A stretch of DNA of 64,000 bases, from NCBI RefSeq assembly GCF_000143415.4, contig NW_003314338.1:298245-362244 (forward strand). The letters run 5' to 3'. The position numbers and the translations under genes were made by a program. The notes beneath the pieces were generated by a model. The model searched no databases and had not been told where the DNA came from. It worked only from the letters and a program-made list of their open reading frames with translations. Positions 20,847 to 32,589 of this stretch are shown here, piece by piece (position 1 is the first letter of the stretch; every line of letters starts with the position of its first letter). The stretch comes from Selaginella moellendorffii (taxonomy: Eukaryota; Streptophyta; Lycopodiopsida; Selaginellales; Selaginellaceae).

Positions 20847-23800
20847 TGTTCCTTAGTCCGACTTTTATTGGTGCTTAAGTATATCACCACTAGTGTTGGC
20901 ATCGGAAGGTCCGAGGAGTGGGCCTATCCTTGAGGAGTAGCAAGTCGGGAAGACATGGCTCTCCATTACAGTTCATGTGTGAACTTGTAGACGGGGTGGT
21001 GGATAGAAAAGGGCCAATAATGGAACGACTTTGGGATCTTGGGAACAGTATATGGTTTTCCTCAAGAGTTGAGGATGTGATCCAGATGAGTGTTTGACTT
21101 AGCAAACTGGCTAATGTGGTTGTGGTAAACAACTATAGTTGGGATCACGGGAAAGATAAAGACTCCAAAACAATAAGGGAGTCATAAGATTATCCTCATA
21201 TAGTTGAGGTTGATGCTCATGAATGTGAGACTAGAAGTAATGACCGTGGGAGGTCAAATACGGAAGAGGACTCAAGTCCTTGAAATGGTAGTCGGGGCTA
21301 CCTCTAATAGATGCTGGAACAACCCCAGGAGTTGGGGGTGTATTAAGTGGATGAGTTGGTGTTCTCATCACATGGACAAGTAGTCCAAAGGGGCAAAGGT
21401 TGCCCCTAGAGAACAAAATCAAGTGTCGAGTAACACTTGTGAAAATAGTCCTTTTGAGTAGGACAAGAATGCAAGAAGTGTATTCCAGTGAGCTAGTGCC
21501 TCACAAGTAGGCCCTTACGGGTCTGTGGATTAACCAAGTCCAAAACTGCTGGATGACTCAAGTAGAGTCAACGGATGGTCTTAAAAGGACTGATGGAAGC
21601 ATTTGGACTGAGGTGTGTTGTACCCCACAAAGGATGGGGGGGGGATCATAGGATCCAAGGATGAGAATAGAGGGTATCTCATCGATGGCAAAATATGCCA
21701 TGCTAAAATTATGGGAAAGGTCTTCCCAGAAGAAAACAACTTTGACTTAAAGTTGTGTGTGACCTCTATGGTGCAGTGCTAACGGATGGTTGGCATGAGA
21801 AAGAGCGGTGTTGGTTTTGGCAAAGACTTAGACACGAAGGGGAAATGTCATAGAGGTAGGCTCATGGAGCCGATGGTGTGGAGACACCAAATGTGCCAAG
21901 GTGTGATACCTTGAGGCTATGTTGGTGGGTTCATGTGAACCCCTTGCCAAAGAAATCCCAATGGAAATGGGAATAGCATAGCCTAAGCTGCAGAGCATGC
22001 AATTGGAGTGTGGTGACCCAGATAATGATGGAGGTGTGAAAGCACCAAGCAATGAGTTGTAGGACTTGACAACTATGAGGCAACTAAGCAAGACGTGCAA
22101 AATAACTGGTTAAACGGGTAGAAGGTAGCTACCCAAGACTTCTTAATAGTATAAGGAAGTTGGATATACCCTTACGGGGGATAAGTTGCTTGTGTTGCGA
22201 TATAGTAAGTCAATGTCATAAAAGGAAATACTCATTGTCAAGAAAGCCATCATTGGGACGCCCGGACACTCTAGAACACCAGAAGGTGGTGTTTGATGTC
22301 GTGAGGGCAATGGATAAAGCCCAAGGGACTAAGTCCCTAGCGAATGATGGATAGAAGGTGCTATCCAAATGTCCAAGGTTGCGGAGACAGGAGAGGACTG
22401 TCTACCCGAGTTGGACAAAGCCAAGAATGGAATTTTGGCAAGGTTAGTGATAGGCATGTAAAGGCCCATAAGCAACAATGTAATCCCAGTGTGTGGGATT
22501 ATAAGGTGAGCATACCCGGATTGAAGAACCACTCCCTAGGCTATTGGGTAGGTTCATCCCTAAGAATACTTGCTAAAGCAAGATAGAAAGTGCAAAGCTA
22601 TCCTCCTGGTCTGGAGGAGAACGACCAAAGGAAAGGTGTGAAGCCAAAAAGCAAGAAGTAAGGGGATAGAACCGAACCGTAGGAATCAAAGGGCATAACC
22701 AAGGTTGGTTATGCCAGCTGGGAGTGGAGAATCAAGTGGGGGCTCAAGGGTGTTGCCGCTAGCAACCGTGATGCCATGAAGAGTCTAAAATATGGAATTG
22801 TCCATGTTAGACTATGTGGCATTTGGAAGGCTTGCAAAAAGGGAGGCCTTAGCAAGCTGAGGGACAGAGTTCCTTCAAGGTTCCCAAAGACGATTCTAGG
22901 TAGCTTAGTACCTAGAAAGGCCAAGTGTAAATGGTTCATGGAACGCGCGAAATCAGAGTGGCGCAGCAGAAGCATGGTCTTGAAGCTTGCCATGAGGCAA
23001 GGCTATCAAGGTTAGGGAAGTAGTTCCCGAGTGTTCAAAGAGAGGGCTTTGAACGAAAGTCGATGGTCAAGGACTTTCACGCTTATGCAGGAACCATGTT
23101 ACAGTGGTCGGAGGACTTGCCAAGCGAGATTGGCACGTCGGGGGAACAAAGACCCTAGTTGAAGGTGATAACTTCAAAAAGGGTGGGCCATGGGGCCGAG
23201 CATGGAGGAGTCCATGCATGATCACAGACATGTCAAGTGAGAGGACTTGGCAGTGTGGAGGAACTAGGTTCCTAAGCTGTGATCTGTAGCGCGCTTTAAA
23301 AATAGGTTGGTGCACCGGCGTGGGGAGTCACGCCAGGCATCTAGTGTGATGCCGTCCGTAGATGCATATACGGAGGTTGGGTTCGAGTCCCGACCCTCTA
23401 GTGCTTGGGTTCGAGTCCCAAATCACTAGGGCGTGGTGATGGTTTGGAATATGAGGACACTCATATTTTGGTGGTCATGGACTCTCAGTGGGGAGACTAG
23501 TTTGGGCACACCGCCAAGCGAGGGATGCCTCGGAGTCGTGATGCACGGTTAGATTGCTTAGTGTGAAAGCTCAGCATATCTAACTTGAACACTTTGGTGC
23601 AAGTGGCACCAAGGTCGTGGTGAGTGAGATGGGGACACCTAATCTCAGTTGCTATGAACCCTTGGCCGTAAGGGCTAGCTTGGGTGCACCGCCAAGTGTT
23701 GGGGATGCCCCCGGGGTTATAGTCAACAACTTGGAGGTCTAGAAAACCAAGTACCTCTTGGCAACTCTGTTAAGGTGCCAAGGTGAGATCACTAGGTGAT

Positions 23801-24871
23801 CTTATCGCCAGATAAGGACAAGGTCCTTGGTTGGCTAAGGAATGAAGTTCCTGGTTCAAAATGTTGAAATTGAACTGTTTAAGGTGGTGTGGCTTGGTCG
23901 TGATAACCAAGTTGGAAGAGCACCTAAGGGAAATAAACTATGTCCGTGCGATGGCATAGTGAGTCCGAGGAAAGTAGTCTCTATAAAAGACCCATGGGAG
24001 GGTCACGAAGTTGGGCCGTGGATAGAGCCCATAGCAGAAGATGCTAAAGAGACGTACTAGGGGTGAACGTCCTCCGGACTTGGCAAAGAAGAGTCTTTGC
24101 TATGGAACCGAAACAATACCTCAAGGAGGGAGGTAGAGATTCGATGTTGCTTGGTGTAACAATCAACGGATAGGAGCAAAAGATGAGTGGCCAAGATAGG
24201 GCCATGGAATCCCTTGGAAGGAATCCAAGTGACAAAGTTAGGCGAGGAACACTAATGTGTTGGACGCTAACAAGTTGCGGGAAAGGAAGTGTGTTTCCAA
24301 GGAGGGATTCTGAAATGCTCCGAGTTGGCGAAAGTGGAAGCTCCAAGGGAGGGAGCGGTAAGGTAGCCAAATGATAGGGCCATGAACAGCCCTAGCACAA
24401 AGCATGATAACTGGAACTTTGGCACGAAATAGAAGAGAGGATGATGGTGCCCTCGAGTAGAGAACTTCCTAGTATGGGAAGTGGAGTTGCACAAAAGGTG
24501 CAAGGCAAGGTGTCGGAGACACCTAGGAAATTGACTCCAAGAAGTCAAAAATTCAAAGTTCCAAAGTGCAAAGGTTATATCGATGGAAATTGAGACTACT
24601 CGAGAAGGAGTAGTGGGATTGACTTAGAGAAGGGTCTCTAAAAGGTTTAGCGAGAACTAAACCAATAAAAGGATGAACCATTACATGTGGTCCAATCAGT
24701 CCCTAAGTTGGAGAGACTACGCTCCTTAAAGGATGGACAAGGCATGGTGAGCCTTTGATGTCAAACCATAGACAAAGATTGGCTAGGTGCCAAAGATGGA
24801 AATGGTAACACATATGGGTGTTACTTTATGAAAGGGTTTACCGTTCGATGAGGACATCAAACTTCGTCTAT
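20847..24871 (+). mobile_element. LARD-2 internal region, non-coding
   Basis: This is about 4.0 kb with no protein motif on either strand. The segment at about 23225-23640, absent from LARD-1, contains two B-box-like motifs. The sequence is rich in short phrases of the AAGTCC/CCAAGG kind but has no regular tandem structure. The old copy at 2121-3795/6387-6791 follows the same order. Confidence 0.85.
23380..23418 (+). promoter_or_regulatory. Two RNA polymerase III B-box-like motifs
   Basis: GGTTCGAGTCC occurs at 23380-23390 and again at 23408-23418. It matches the B-box consensus GGTTCGANTCC found in tRNA T-arms and SINEs. The first copy sits in GGTTGGGTTCGAGTCCCGACC, which can pair as a T-stem and loop. 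I could not fold a full tRNA or find a convincing A box, so this is at most a tRNA-derived remnant. Confidence 0.5.
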
Positions 24872-24883
24872 GGGTGGTGGAGT

Positions 24884-26551
24884 TGTGAGACACAAAATCC
24901 CTAGGCCCCAAAGTGGAGCCGGAAGGGCGCCACATGGTAGTGGCCGAAGCAAGAGCCAAACGAGCGTAACACGTTTGGACCAAAAGCTCCGACTTGAAAA
25001 GTCAAGAGCGGGAGTGGAACTCCCAACGAAGTGCTCGAGGAATGAGCACGAAGCGAGCAAAAGGCAAGGCTCCAAAAAGGGACCCGAGATGGACCCGAGA
25101 TGGAGTCCGAGATGGAGTCCGAGATGGAGTCCGAGGTGGACCTGAGATGGACCCAAGTTGGAGTCCAAAGTGGAGTCCGAGATGGATCCGAGATGGAGTC
25201 TGAGATGGAGTCCGAGATGGAGTCCGAGGTGGACCCGAGATGGACCCGAGTTGGAGTCCAAAGTGGAGTCCGAGATGGACCCGAGATGGAGTCCGAGATG
25301 GAGTCCGAGATGGAGTCCGAGGTGGACCCGAGATGGACCCAAAATGGAGTCCGAGATGGAGTCCGAGATGGACCCGAGATGGAGTCCGAGATGGAGTCCG
25401 AGATGGAGTCCGAGGTGGACCCGAGATGGACCGAGACCGAGGCCGAGGCCAAGACTGAGCCCGAGCCCGAGTCTGAGTCCAAATCCGAGTCCGAGTCCGA
25501 ATCCGAATCTGAGTCCGAGTCCGAGTCCGAGTCTGAGTTCGAGTCCGGAGCCTGAGAGGGTGAAAGCCCAAAGTGTTTGTCTCTCAGACCCTGGGGGGTT
25601 TGGTGAGCTCCAAAAGTATAGTAGGGGGAGGACTGCAGTGGAGCCAGTTTGGCCAGGAAAGGCCAGTTTGGCCCAGGAAGGCCAGACCCAGTGTTGGGTG
25701 ATGAACTGACCACTGGGAAGTCCAAGACTAGAGTGAATACGGACCGACAAGCGGGGTAGCTTGGTGAAGTGTTCAAGAGCCGGCTCTAGTTCCCCCGGGA
25801 GATCGACTGGCCGATGCTCCCAGTCCAAGTGTGGGTGGCACTACCTACTTGGATACCAGGCGTGGCTCAACAGAACCTCGCTCTAAGCCCATGGCTAGAG
25901 CACCTAAAGGCGATAGGTGGGGAGAGTACCCAGGTGGCTCGCGTAAGGCCACGGTGTTCCGAAATGTCGTCCCAAAGGCCCAGACTGTGGAAAGGAAGAG
26001 GAGCAGTCCTCTGGGGTAGTGACCAAGGACACAGTCGTGTGGTGAGGAAGTCCCAGAGGACCGTGGGACTTAGTGGTCGGGCCTGTGGGCCTCGATCCAG
26101 TGGCAGTATTGGCAAACACGGCCAGGGGCAGAAAGGGACTTGGTAGGAATTGACAAAGGGACTTTGGGGAAGGCGATTCCCCAGGTCTGTGGGCATCCTA
26201 AGGATGCTAAGGAGTGGATCTAGGATGACCCCTCGTAGACAGATGGCCCAGTCTTGGAGAGACGGGATGGTGATGCAAGTGGTATTGGACTATTTGCGCA
26301 GCAAAGGTGAATGGGCATGGCCTTAGCATAATGGGCCGAGATGTCAGTGGTACCTTTGGGTGTCGGTCATGGGATCGGACACGTGGAGCACTTGGACCAA
26401 GTGCAAAGGTTGAGTGGCATGGATGCCATTCTCGGGGCTAGCAAGCCCCAAGTCCTGAATGGGACTTATGGAGGTTGTGAATGCGACTCCTCCAAGTGGT
26501 CGGAGGTGTGGTTAAGTGACTAAAGTAGAATGGAAAAATTAGTCGCTTACA
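24884..26551 (+). repeat. LARD-2 right LTR
   Basis: The LTR is 1668 bp, with its minisatellite at about 25082-25553. It is complete after the minisatellite (25554-26551) and ends AGTCGCTTACA. It is the best single example of an undeleted LARD LTR 3' half in the window. Confidence 0.9.
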
Positions 26552-26556
26552 TTAGG
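26552..26556. repeat. Target-site duplication of LARD-2, right copy
   Basis: TTAGG matches 19166-19170 exactly. Confidence 0.9.
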
Positions 26557-27168
26557 GGCCTTGGGTGGGAGTGACTATGAACTCAGGTGGTGTCAAAGAG
26601 GCCACCCAAGGAAGTGGTCAAGAGCAGGTCCCACTCCCAAAAGGGAAACCGACTGTGGTGCTCTTGATTCATGTGGAGTGGTGTCCCACTTGAGTATTAT
26701 GTGGCTCATTGGTCCTTGCTCCTTCCTAAAGGCTTTGGCCTTCCCTTTGGGATGGAAGTAGGGGAGTAAGGGTACCCATACTGGGCTATTAGACCATGGT
26801 GTTTCCCCTCAGAGTCCTGAAGTAAGAGATGCATCAAAGGCTTGAGATTTAGAGGGTCCCATGATCAAGTCTTGTTGTTCCAAAAGATGTTAAGAACCTA
26901 AAGGCTTGATGTGCTTGGCTGCTTGTGTTTGTGGGGACTGTAGCTAAACTTTAAGTCCAGTCTAACTTAAGGAAGAGAATTGGTAGAAAATTTAGGAACT
27001 AAGTCTTCATTTCTCATGTCGTGAGTAGCTAAAACCAAGTAAAACCAAGTAGTAATTGGTGCAATAGGTGAAAACCTTAGCAAGGGAACTTAACTAAGGC
27101 CAAAGTAAATGGTGGTTGAATATACAAGGTGAGTTGACAAATTGGAAAGGAAAAAATTATGGTTTATT
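26557..27168 (+). repeat. REP-B repeat, right arm, outer part
   Basis: This continues REP-B after LARD-2 (GGCCTTGGGTGGGAGTGACT). It is the inverted counterpart of 9361-10010. A third, short copy of its outer end is at 62118-62232. Confidence 0.75.
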
Positions 27169-28000
27169 TCTTTCACTATCATCACACTTCCATTTGAGGT
27201 CATCATTACATCATATCACAAACATATATATGCACTAGCAGCAAAAAACAACATCTCATTTGAACATACTATTTTTGAGATATTATTGTGACTATTTGCT
27301 GATAACATACTACCTTTTCGAGAGTGACTTGCTTCTAGCTAGTTGAACCTGTCCACTCAAGGCATCTAGATGGATCCTTGGGTAAGGCCATAGAAGCTGA
27401 AGCCACTTACTTTTGCTCTAGCACTTTGTGGACACAAGCCACCTTTGTTTACTGACAATCTAATGACTAGACCGTCCTTTGCAATTTTCTTCAATCAAAC
27501 ATATTAGACCATAAGCTTGACACTTTCAAATATGGCCACCTCCTCAGTGTGCCACCACCATCTTAGCACTCCACCATATCACCCCATTTTTCATCATTTA
27601 TTTACCACTCTTAGGCAATGCATCCCCTCTTTTACCTTTCTTTCTGAATTTCAGCCAATCCTTGGAGCATACCCAAGTCATTATAAGGTTGCATTTGTAT
27701 ATTACACTTTCCTTAGCTAAAATCTAGATAAGGGCTAAATTCTTTAAGCACTAACTCATTTTATTCTATTTTTATTCTCTTTCCACACTTTTTTTCACAT
27801 TTTCTTTCACATTAGGGTCCAATTTGATTATAGGGTTTCCCCTTTAAACTTCACACCTACCTCTTCTCTTTCTTTTTCCACTTTCTTTTCCAGAGTTTCG
27901 ACAATTCAAGTAGTTACCAGCACTTCTATACCTCTATTGCTGATATGAAGTGCTGGTAACTACTCACGTATTTGGAGCCAACACAATCCATTGTGGTGTA
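27169..28000. other. AT-rich spacer without a gene, with one hairpin
   Basis: No exon or known repeat is supported. The only distinct structure is the inverted repeat at 27909-27964. Confidence 0.35.
27909..27964. repeat. Inverted repeat with 18-bp perfect arms
   Basis: AGTAGTTACCAGCACTTC (27909-27926) and its exact reverse complement (27947-27964) flank a 20-base spacer. After one unpaired base the stem can extend by about three more pairs. The size fits a short miniature inverted-repeat remnant or a small hairpin RNA. No terminator or promoter is evident next to it. Confidence 0.8.
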
Positions 28001-28200
28001 TGTTAGGATTTGGCCACACTTAGCCTCTTAGAGAGTGTGAGAGAGAGGGAGAATATTCTGATTCTTAGAATATTCCCCATCCTCCTTGTATAAAACCCTT
28101 TCCCCGCAAGGGCAAAGGGGTATTTGTGGAAAGCATTGGAGCATTTTTTTGTGTTTGAGTCTTAATTAGACTGTTGAGAGGGTATAACTCTCCACCTTAG
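28001..28200 (+). other. LTR-like start with TATA box and palindromes
   Basis: TGTTAGGATTTGG begins at 28001. It is followed by an imperfect palindrome around GAATATTCT/AGAATATTCCC (28051-28077), TATAAAA at 28089-28095, and a CCCTTTCCCCGCAAGGGCAAAGGGG hairpin just downstream. This layout resembles a retroelement U3/R region, but no LTR end or partner was found. Confidence 0.35.
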
Positions 28201-28306
28201 TTCATATGTGATCATGTTAGCAATGTAGCGAATAGACTTATGGTCTCCTGATACTAATACGAGTGGTGATATACTTGACCACCAATAAGAGTTGGACTAA
28301 AGAACA

Positions 28307-29415
28307 ACTCTAATACCAAGTTGTAAGTGATTAATTTTTCCATTATACTCTAGCCACTTAACCACACCTTTGACCACTTAGAGGAGTCTCACTCACGAAC
28401 TCCATAAGTCTTATTGCTAACTTGAGGACATGCTAGCCCCATAAATGGCATTTATGCCACTCAACTTTTGCACTTGATTCAAGTGCTCCCCGTGTTCAAT
28501 CTCATGACCAACACCTAAATATACCACTAACATATTAGTCTTTTACACTAAGGCCATGCTCATCACTCCATCTGAGGTCCATCTCAAACTCTATCTTGGA
28601 CTCCATATTAAACTCTCCTTCTTGGACTCTATATAGCCTTCCCCTAGTCACATTGGCCTTTCCTAACCAAACTAACTCTACTGGAGTTCTCCCTCATACT
28701 ATACTTTTGAAGCTCACCAAACCCCCTAGGGTCTAGGAGACAATCACTTTGGGCTGTCATAGACTCAGACTCAGATTTGGACTCTATCTCGGTCTTAGTT
28801 TGGGTCAGGGTTTGAGTCTCAATCTCGATCTCGATCTCAAACTCAACCTTGGACTCTATCTCAGTCTTAGTCTGGGTTTGGGTCTGTGTCTCGATCTCGG
28901 TCTTGATCTCAAACTTGACCTCAGACTCTATCTCAGTCTCAGTTTAGGTCTAGGTCTAGGTCTTGATCTTAGTCTTGATCTCAAACTCGATCTCGATCTC
29001 GGTCTCGATCTCAAACTCGACCTTGGACTCTATCTCAGGTCCATCTCAGACTCCATTTCAGGTCCATCTCAAACTCCATCTTAGACTCCATCTCGGGTCC
29101 ATCTCAAGTCCATCTCAGGTCTATCTCAAACTCCATCTCGAATTCCTTTTTGGACTCTTGCTCAAAACTCCACCATGGACTACTTCTCAGGTCCCATCTC
29201 AAACTTGTTCCTGACACTTCTATATGTTATGACACTTGTGCCCTTTTTTCATTCTTATTCCTCAAGCACTTTGTTCGAAGTTCCACTCCGACTCTCAACT
29301 TTCCAAATTAGAGCTTTTAGTCCAAACATGTTACATTTGTTAGACTTCCACTTTGACCACTACTATGTGGCACATTTTTTACTCCACTTTAGGGCTTAGG
29401 GATTTGTGTCTCACA
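28307..29415 (-). mobile_element. LARD-C: minus-strand LTR with primer-binding site
   Basis: On the minus strand an LTR runs from TGTGAGACACAAATCCC (ending at plus position 29415) to AATCACTTACAA (plus 28322). It is followed by a primer-binding site TTGGTATTAGAGTT (plus 28307-28320) and a short stretch of internal sequence. The minisatellite at about 28755-29170 is degenerate. This is an old truncated LARD in the opposite orientation to LARD-1 and LARD-2, and nothing of its other end is present nearby. Confidence 0.75.
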
Positions 29416-30669
29416 TCTAACTTCCATCACGAGTTCAAGCAACTTTATTGAGAATGGATGGATGCACCAACTAAAAAGGAGCACAAGGCAAAGGCAAATG
29501 AGATGTATATATGGTGGTGTGAAGGAGATAAAGTGCCAATTGAATGCCTTCCACAAATGGAATGCTAGCTTGCATAGTGGGAAGTTCAAATGTTTCAGTA
29601 AGGCAAATATATTCTCCATATAAGATTTCTCTTATTTTCTTTCTTGTCATATTTTAATGTTGCATTTTTCCTAGGATCAACCACTTGATGATATTGCACT
29701 TACACCAACAATTAATCTCTCTGAGAAAAAACATTAGAGTTGAAAAGCTTCTAAAGCAAGGAAAGGAAAAGTGTCCCTCTATGAAGCTATACTCTTTGAC
29801 CTCACTAGATCTCTTGAGCAGTCATCAAAACCTTTGGCTGCATAGGAAACAAGATTTGTTATTACAAGTTTGAACTTAGATAGGCTTCAAGAGTGGGTTA
29901 GTAGAAGGACAACACTAAAAGCAAGGTTAATGTCTAAGATGGTGCAGGAAGTTGTTGCTAGAACTCTTATGAAATCAAGTTATGAACCATTTAGGGATAT
30001 GAGGACAGCCCATATGAAGTGTTGACAGATATTTGATGGGCCCAACATCACTTCTTTCAACTCTCATTGTCCAGTGTTTGACTACCATTTTATTCCAAAA
30101 CACCGGAGAAGAACTAAGGAACATGAAGTGGAGGAGATGTCATAAGTAAATCTAGTGCCAGAGGTTGAGAAGGTTATTATTCGTGAACCAATTTCTCGTA
30201 TCAACTAGACAATTTGAAGAGTCAGTGCCAAGAGCAATGTGCATTACTCTGGAATGATTGGGAATTGAGGTTAGTGTCTCGCAGTTATATGCTCAAGTTC
30301 GAGTTCTTCAGAAGTGCCATATTTCTAGGGCTGTTGAGATCTAGGTGTAAATGGTCGCCAGTCAAGTCGGATTTACTATTATGGAATTGATGTTACTCAT
30401 ACAAGCCAAACCCATAGCTCAACTATTTCAAATCCAAATTCCATACTAGAGGAGTGGCTAGTTAAGTGAAATTGCAATTTTTTGAAAGAGGAGATTTAAA
30501 GTTTGGAGAGAGTAGGTCAAGCTAAAGACTTCCTTAAATCTTGCTTCTGATACTACTATGCCACCAATGTCAACATTAGACTGGTAAACATGACCAGCTA
30601 CAAATGGGAAGGCTATACAATATAGGTCTGCCATTTTGAAAGGTGCATAAGAAAAGATCAAGTTAGCAA
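29416..30669. other. Unassigned, probably decayed transposon DNA
   Basis: Short open frames on both strands have no motif I can name. The right part leads directly into a gypsy gag remnant, so part of this may belong to an older element. Confidence 0.3.
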
Positions 30670-31519
30670 AGGAGTTGAAGTACATTAAAGCTAATGCACA
30701 AGTTGTCCTTGAGCTCCATCTTGTTCCACACACTGTTGTGTTGATGAGTAATGATCAAAAGCCACTTTCTCTAACAGAATGGTCTTTCTTGTCATCCTCA
30801 CACTATAAATATTGCAACTTCTTAATATCTAACTTACAATCTTTAGAGGATTGGCCATTCTTTTTACTCTACTGCTTATGCTTTAGTTGTGGACAATCAG
30901 TTTTATAGTGTCCAAGTTTGCTGCAATGATGATAACCTTATCTATAATGCTTCACAAAAAGCTTCTACTTCTTTGTATCCAAAATAGTCACTAAAGACTT
31001 CAGCTTGTGATGCTTGTTCCCATCCTTGTCCATGGAAATCATCACTATAATTCTCTTCAGAAGGACTCAAACACTATCAAGAGTTGTGTTTGTTACTGTT
31101 AAGTTGATGAGCCACATCAAAGAGCTCCTCTAAACTCTTTGTAGGCTAAGAATGATGCAATGTTGCTGCATGCTCTCACTATGAAGGTTATCAATGAAGT
31201 AGGACTTGTTCTAATCTAGATCCTTGGTTGAAACACAACTAATCAAGCAAGTAAGCTTCTCAATATAGTCCTTGAGCATCATTTTCCCTTGCTAGAAATA
31301 TTAAAGTTTTGTGCAAGCATTCTCTATGTCATAGTGAGGGAAAAAACATAAATGAAAAATAGCCTCAAACTCATCTATAGTAAATAGTGGTGGTTTCTTA
31401 TTCATAACACAAAACTTCTCAAGCCAATTCCACCACCGAAGACTTACATCACACAAAACCATTGGAATAGCTATCAAAGCCTCTATATCTGGAGTTCCTT
31501 TAGTAGCCAAAAACTTCTG
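30670..31519 (-). pseudogene. gag: Gypsy gag fragment (same family as the 41-46 kb element)
   Basis: On the minus strand the sequence parallels gag of the element at 41590-46438 from its middle to its C-terminus. The open stretch 31301-31567 contains LRWWNWLEKF and the segment FHLCFFPHYDIENACT, matching the same gag landmarks there. The Cys-rich knuckle region follows near 30900-30960 with damaged residues. Stops and indels show it is dead. At about 31520 it is fused to LARD-type minisatellite, a junction between two element types. Confidence 0.65.
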
Positions 31520-32589
31520 CTCCAAAGCTAAGACTAAGTTCAAGTCTAAGTTGGAGTTTGAGTCCAAGTCAAAGTCAGAGTTAGAGTCTAAGTCTGGGGT
31601 GAAAGCCCAAAGAGATCATCTCCCAAACCCTGAGGGGCTAGGTGAGTCCCTATAGGATAGTAAGGGGAGGACTTTAGTAAAATTAATTTGGCTTGAAAAG
31701 GCCAGTAATACCAAGGAAGGCTACACCCATGTGTTGAGTGTTGATATAATCACTAAAGAGTCTAAGGCTAGAGTGAATATGGATGGATAAGTGGGGTAAC
31801 TTAGCAAAGTGTTTAAGAGAAGCTCTAGCTCCCTCAAGAGATAGGATGATCGATGCTCCCAATTGAAGTGTGGGTGGCACTACCGACTTAGATACCTTTT
31901 GTGGATCATTAGAACCTTGCTTTAGCCACATGGCTAGGGCACCCTTGTGGCGGAAGATGGAGGAGTACCCACAAGGCTCATATTGGGTTGTGGTGTTTCA
32001 AAATGTCATCCTAAAGTCCCAAACTATGGAAAGAAAGAAGAGTGGTCTTCTTGCTTAGTGACCAAATGTATGGTTGTATAGTGAGGAAGTTCCAGAGGTT
32101 AGTGGCTTAGTGGATGGGCCTTCGGGCCCTAGACCAATGGTGGTGTTTGCAAACACTACCATGGACAAAGAGGGACTTGGTGGGGACCAAAATAGGGATA
32201 TCAGGGATGGTGTTCCCCATGTCTTGAGGCATACTAATAATGCTAATGTGTGGTCATAGGATTACCACTCATAAATGGATAGCACAGTTTTAAAGAGATA
32301 GGACCATATTGCAGGTGGTCTTAGACTACCAATGAGATAGAGGTAAATAGATATAGCCTAAGCATAACAGGCTGAGATGTTGTTGGTACCTTTGGATATT
32401 GAAAGTGAGACTAGATATGTGGAGCACTATGATTAAGTGTGAAGTTGATGTAGTCTTGAGATCACATTTGGGTGTAAGCAAGTACCTGAGGGTGAATGAG
32501 GACTTATAAAGGTTGTGAGTGAGACTTCTCTAAGAGGTCATAAGCATAGTTAAGTGACTAAAGCAGAATGGAAAATTTAGTCACTTACA
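31520..32589 (+). mobile_element. LARD-E: 5'-truncated LTR
   Basis: The piece starts inside a degenerate minisatellite (AAGTTCAAGTCTAAGTTGG), then follows the LARD LTR order (GGTGAAAGCCCAAAG, TATAGGATAGTAAGGGG, GAAGTGTGGGTGGCACTACC) and ends AATTTAGTCACTTACA at 32589. It lacks the LTR start. Its divergence is similar to that of the old copies. Confidence 0.75.

Larger units (their letters stand above)
19171..26551 (+). mobile_element. LARD-2: near-complete non-coding LTR retroelement
   Basis: This element is 7381 bp and belongs to the same family and orientation as LARD-1. It has left LTR 19171-20831, primer-binding site 20835-20846, internal region 20847-24871, purine-rich tract 24872-24883 and right LTR 24884-26551, flanked by TTAGG. 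It keeps about 0.4 kb of internal DNA that LARD-1 has lost (about 23225-23640), so it is the better reference for the family. No retroelement protein gene is present. The two LTRs are alike outside the minisatellite and one deletion, pointing to a recent insertion. Confidence 0.92.

Noticed and set aside
23300-23430. A complete tRNA gene in the LARD interior
   Set aside because: The T-arm-like motif is clear but no seven-pair acceptor stem, D-arm or anticodon arm could be drawn around it.
10122-26551. DNA transposon or Helitron interpretation of the LARDs
   Set aside because: Direct (not inverted) terminal repeats, 5-bp target duplications, primer-binding site and TG...CA ends all indicate LTR retroelements.
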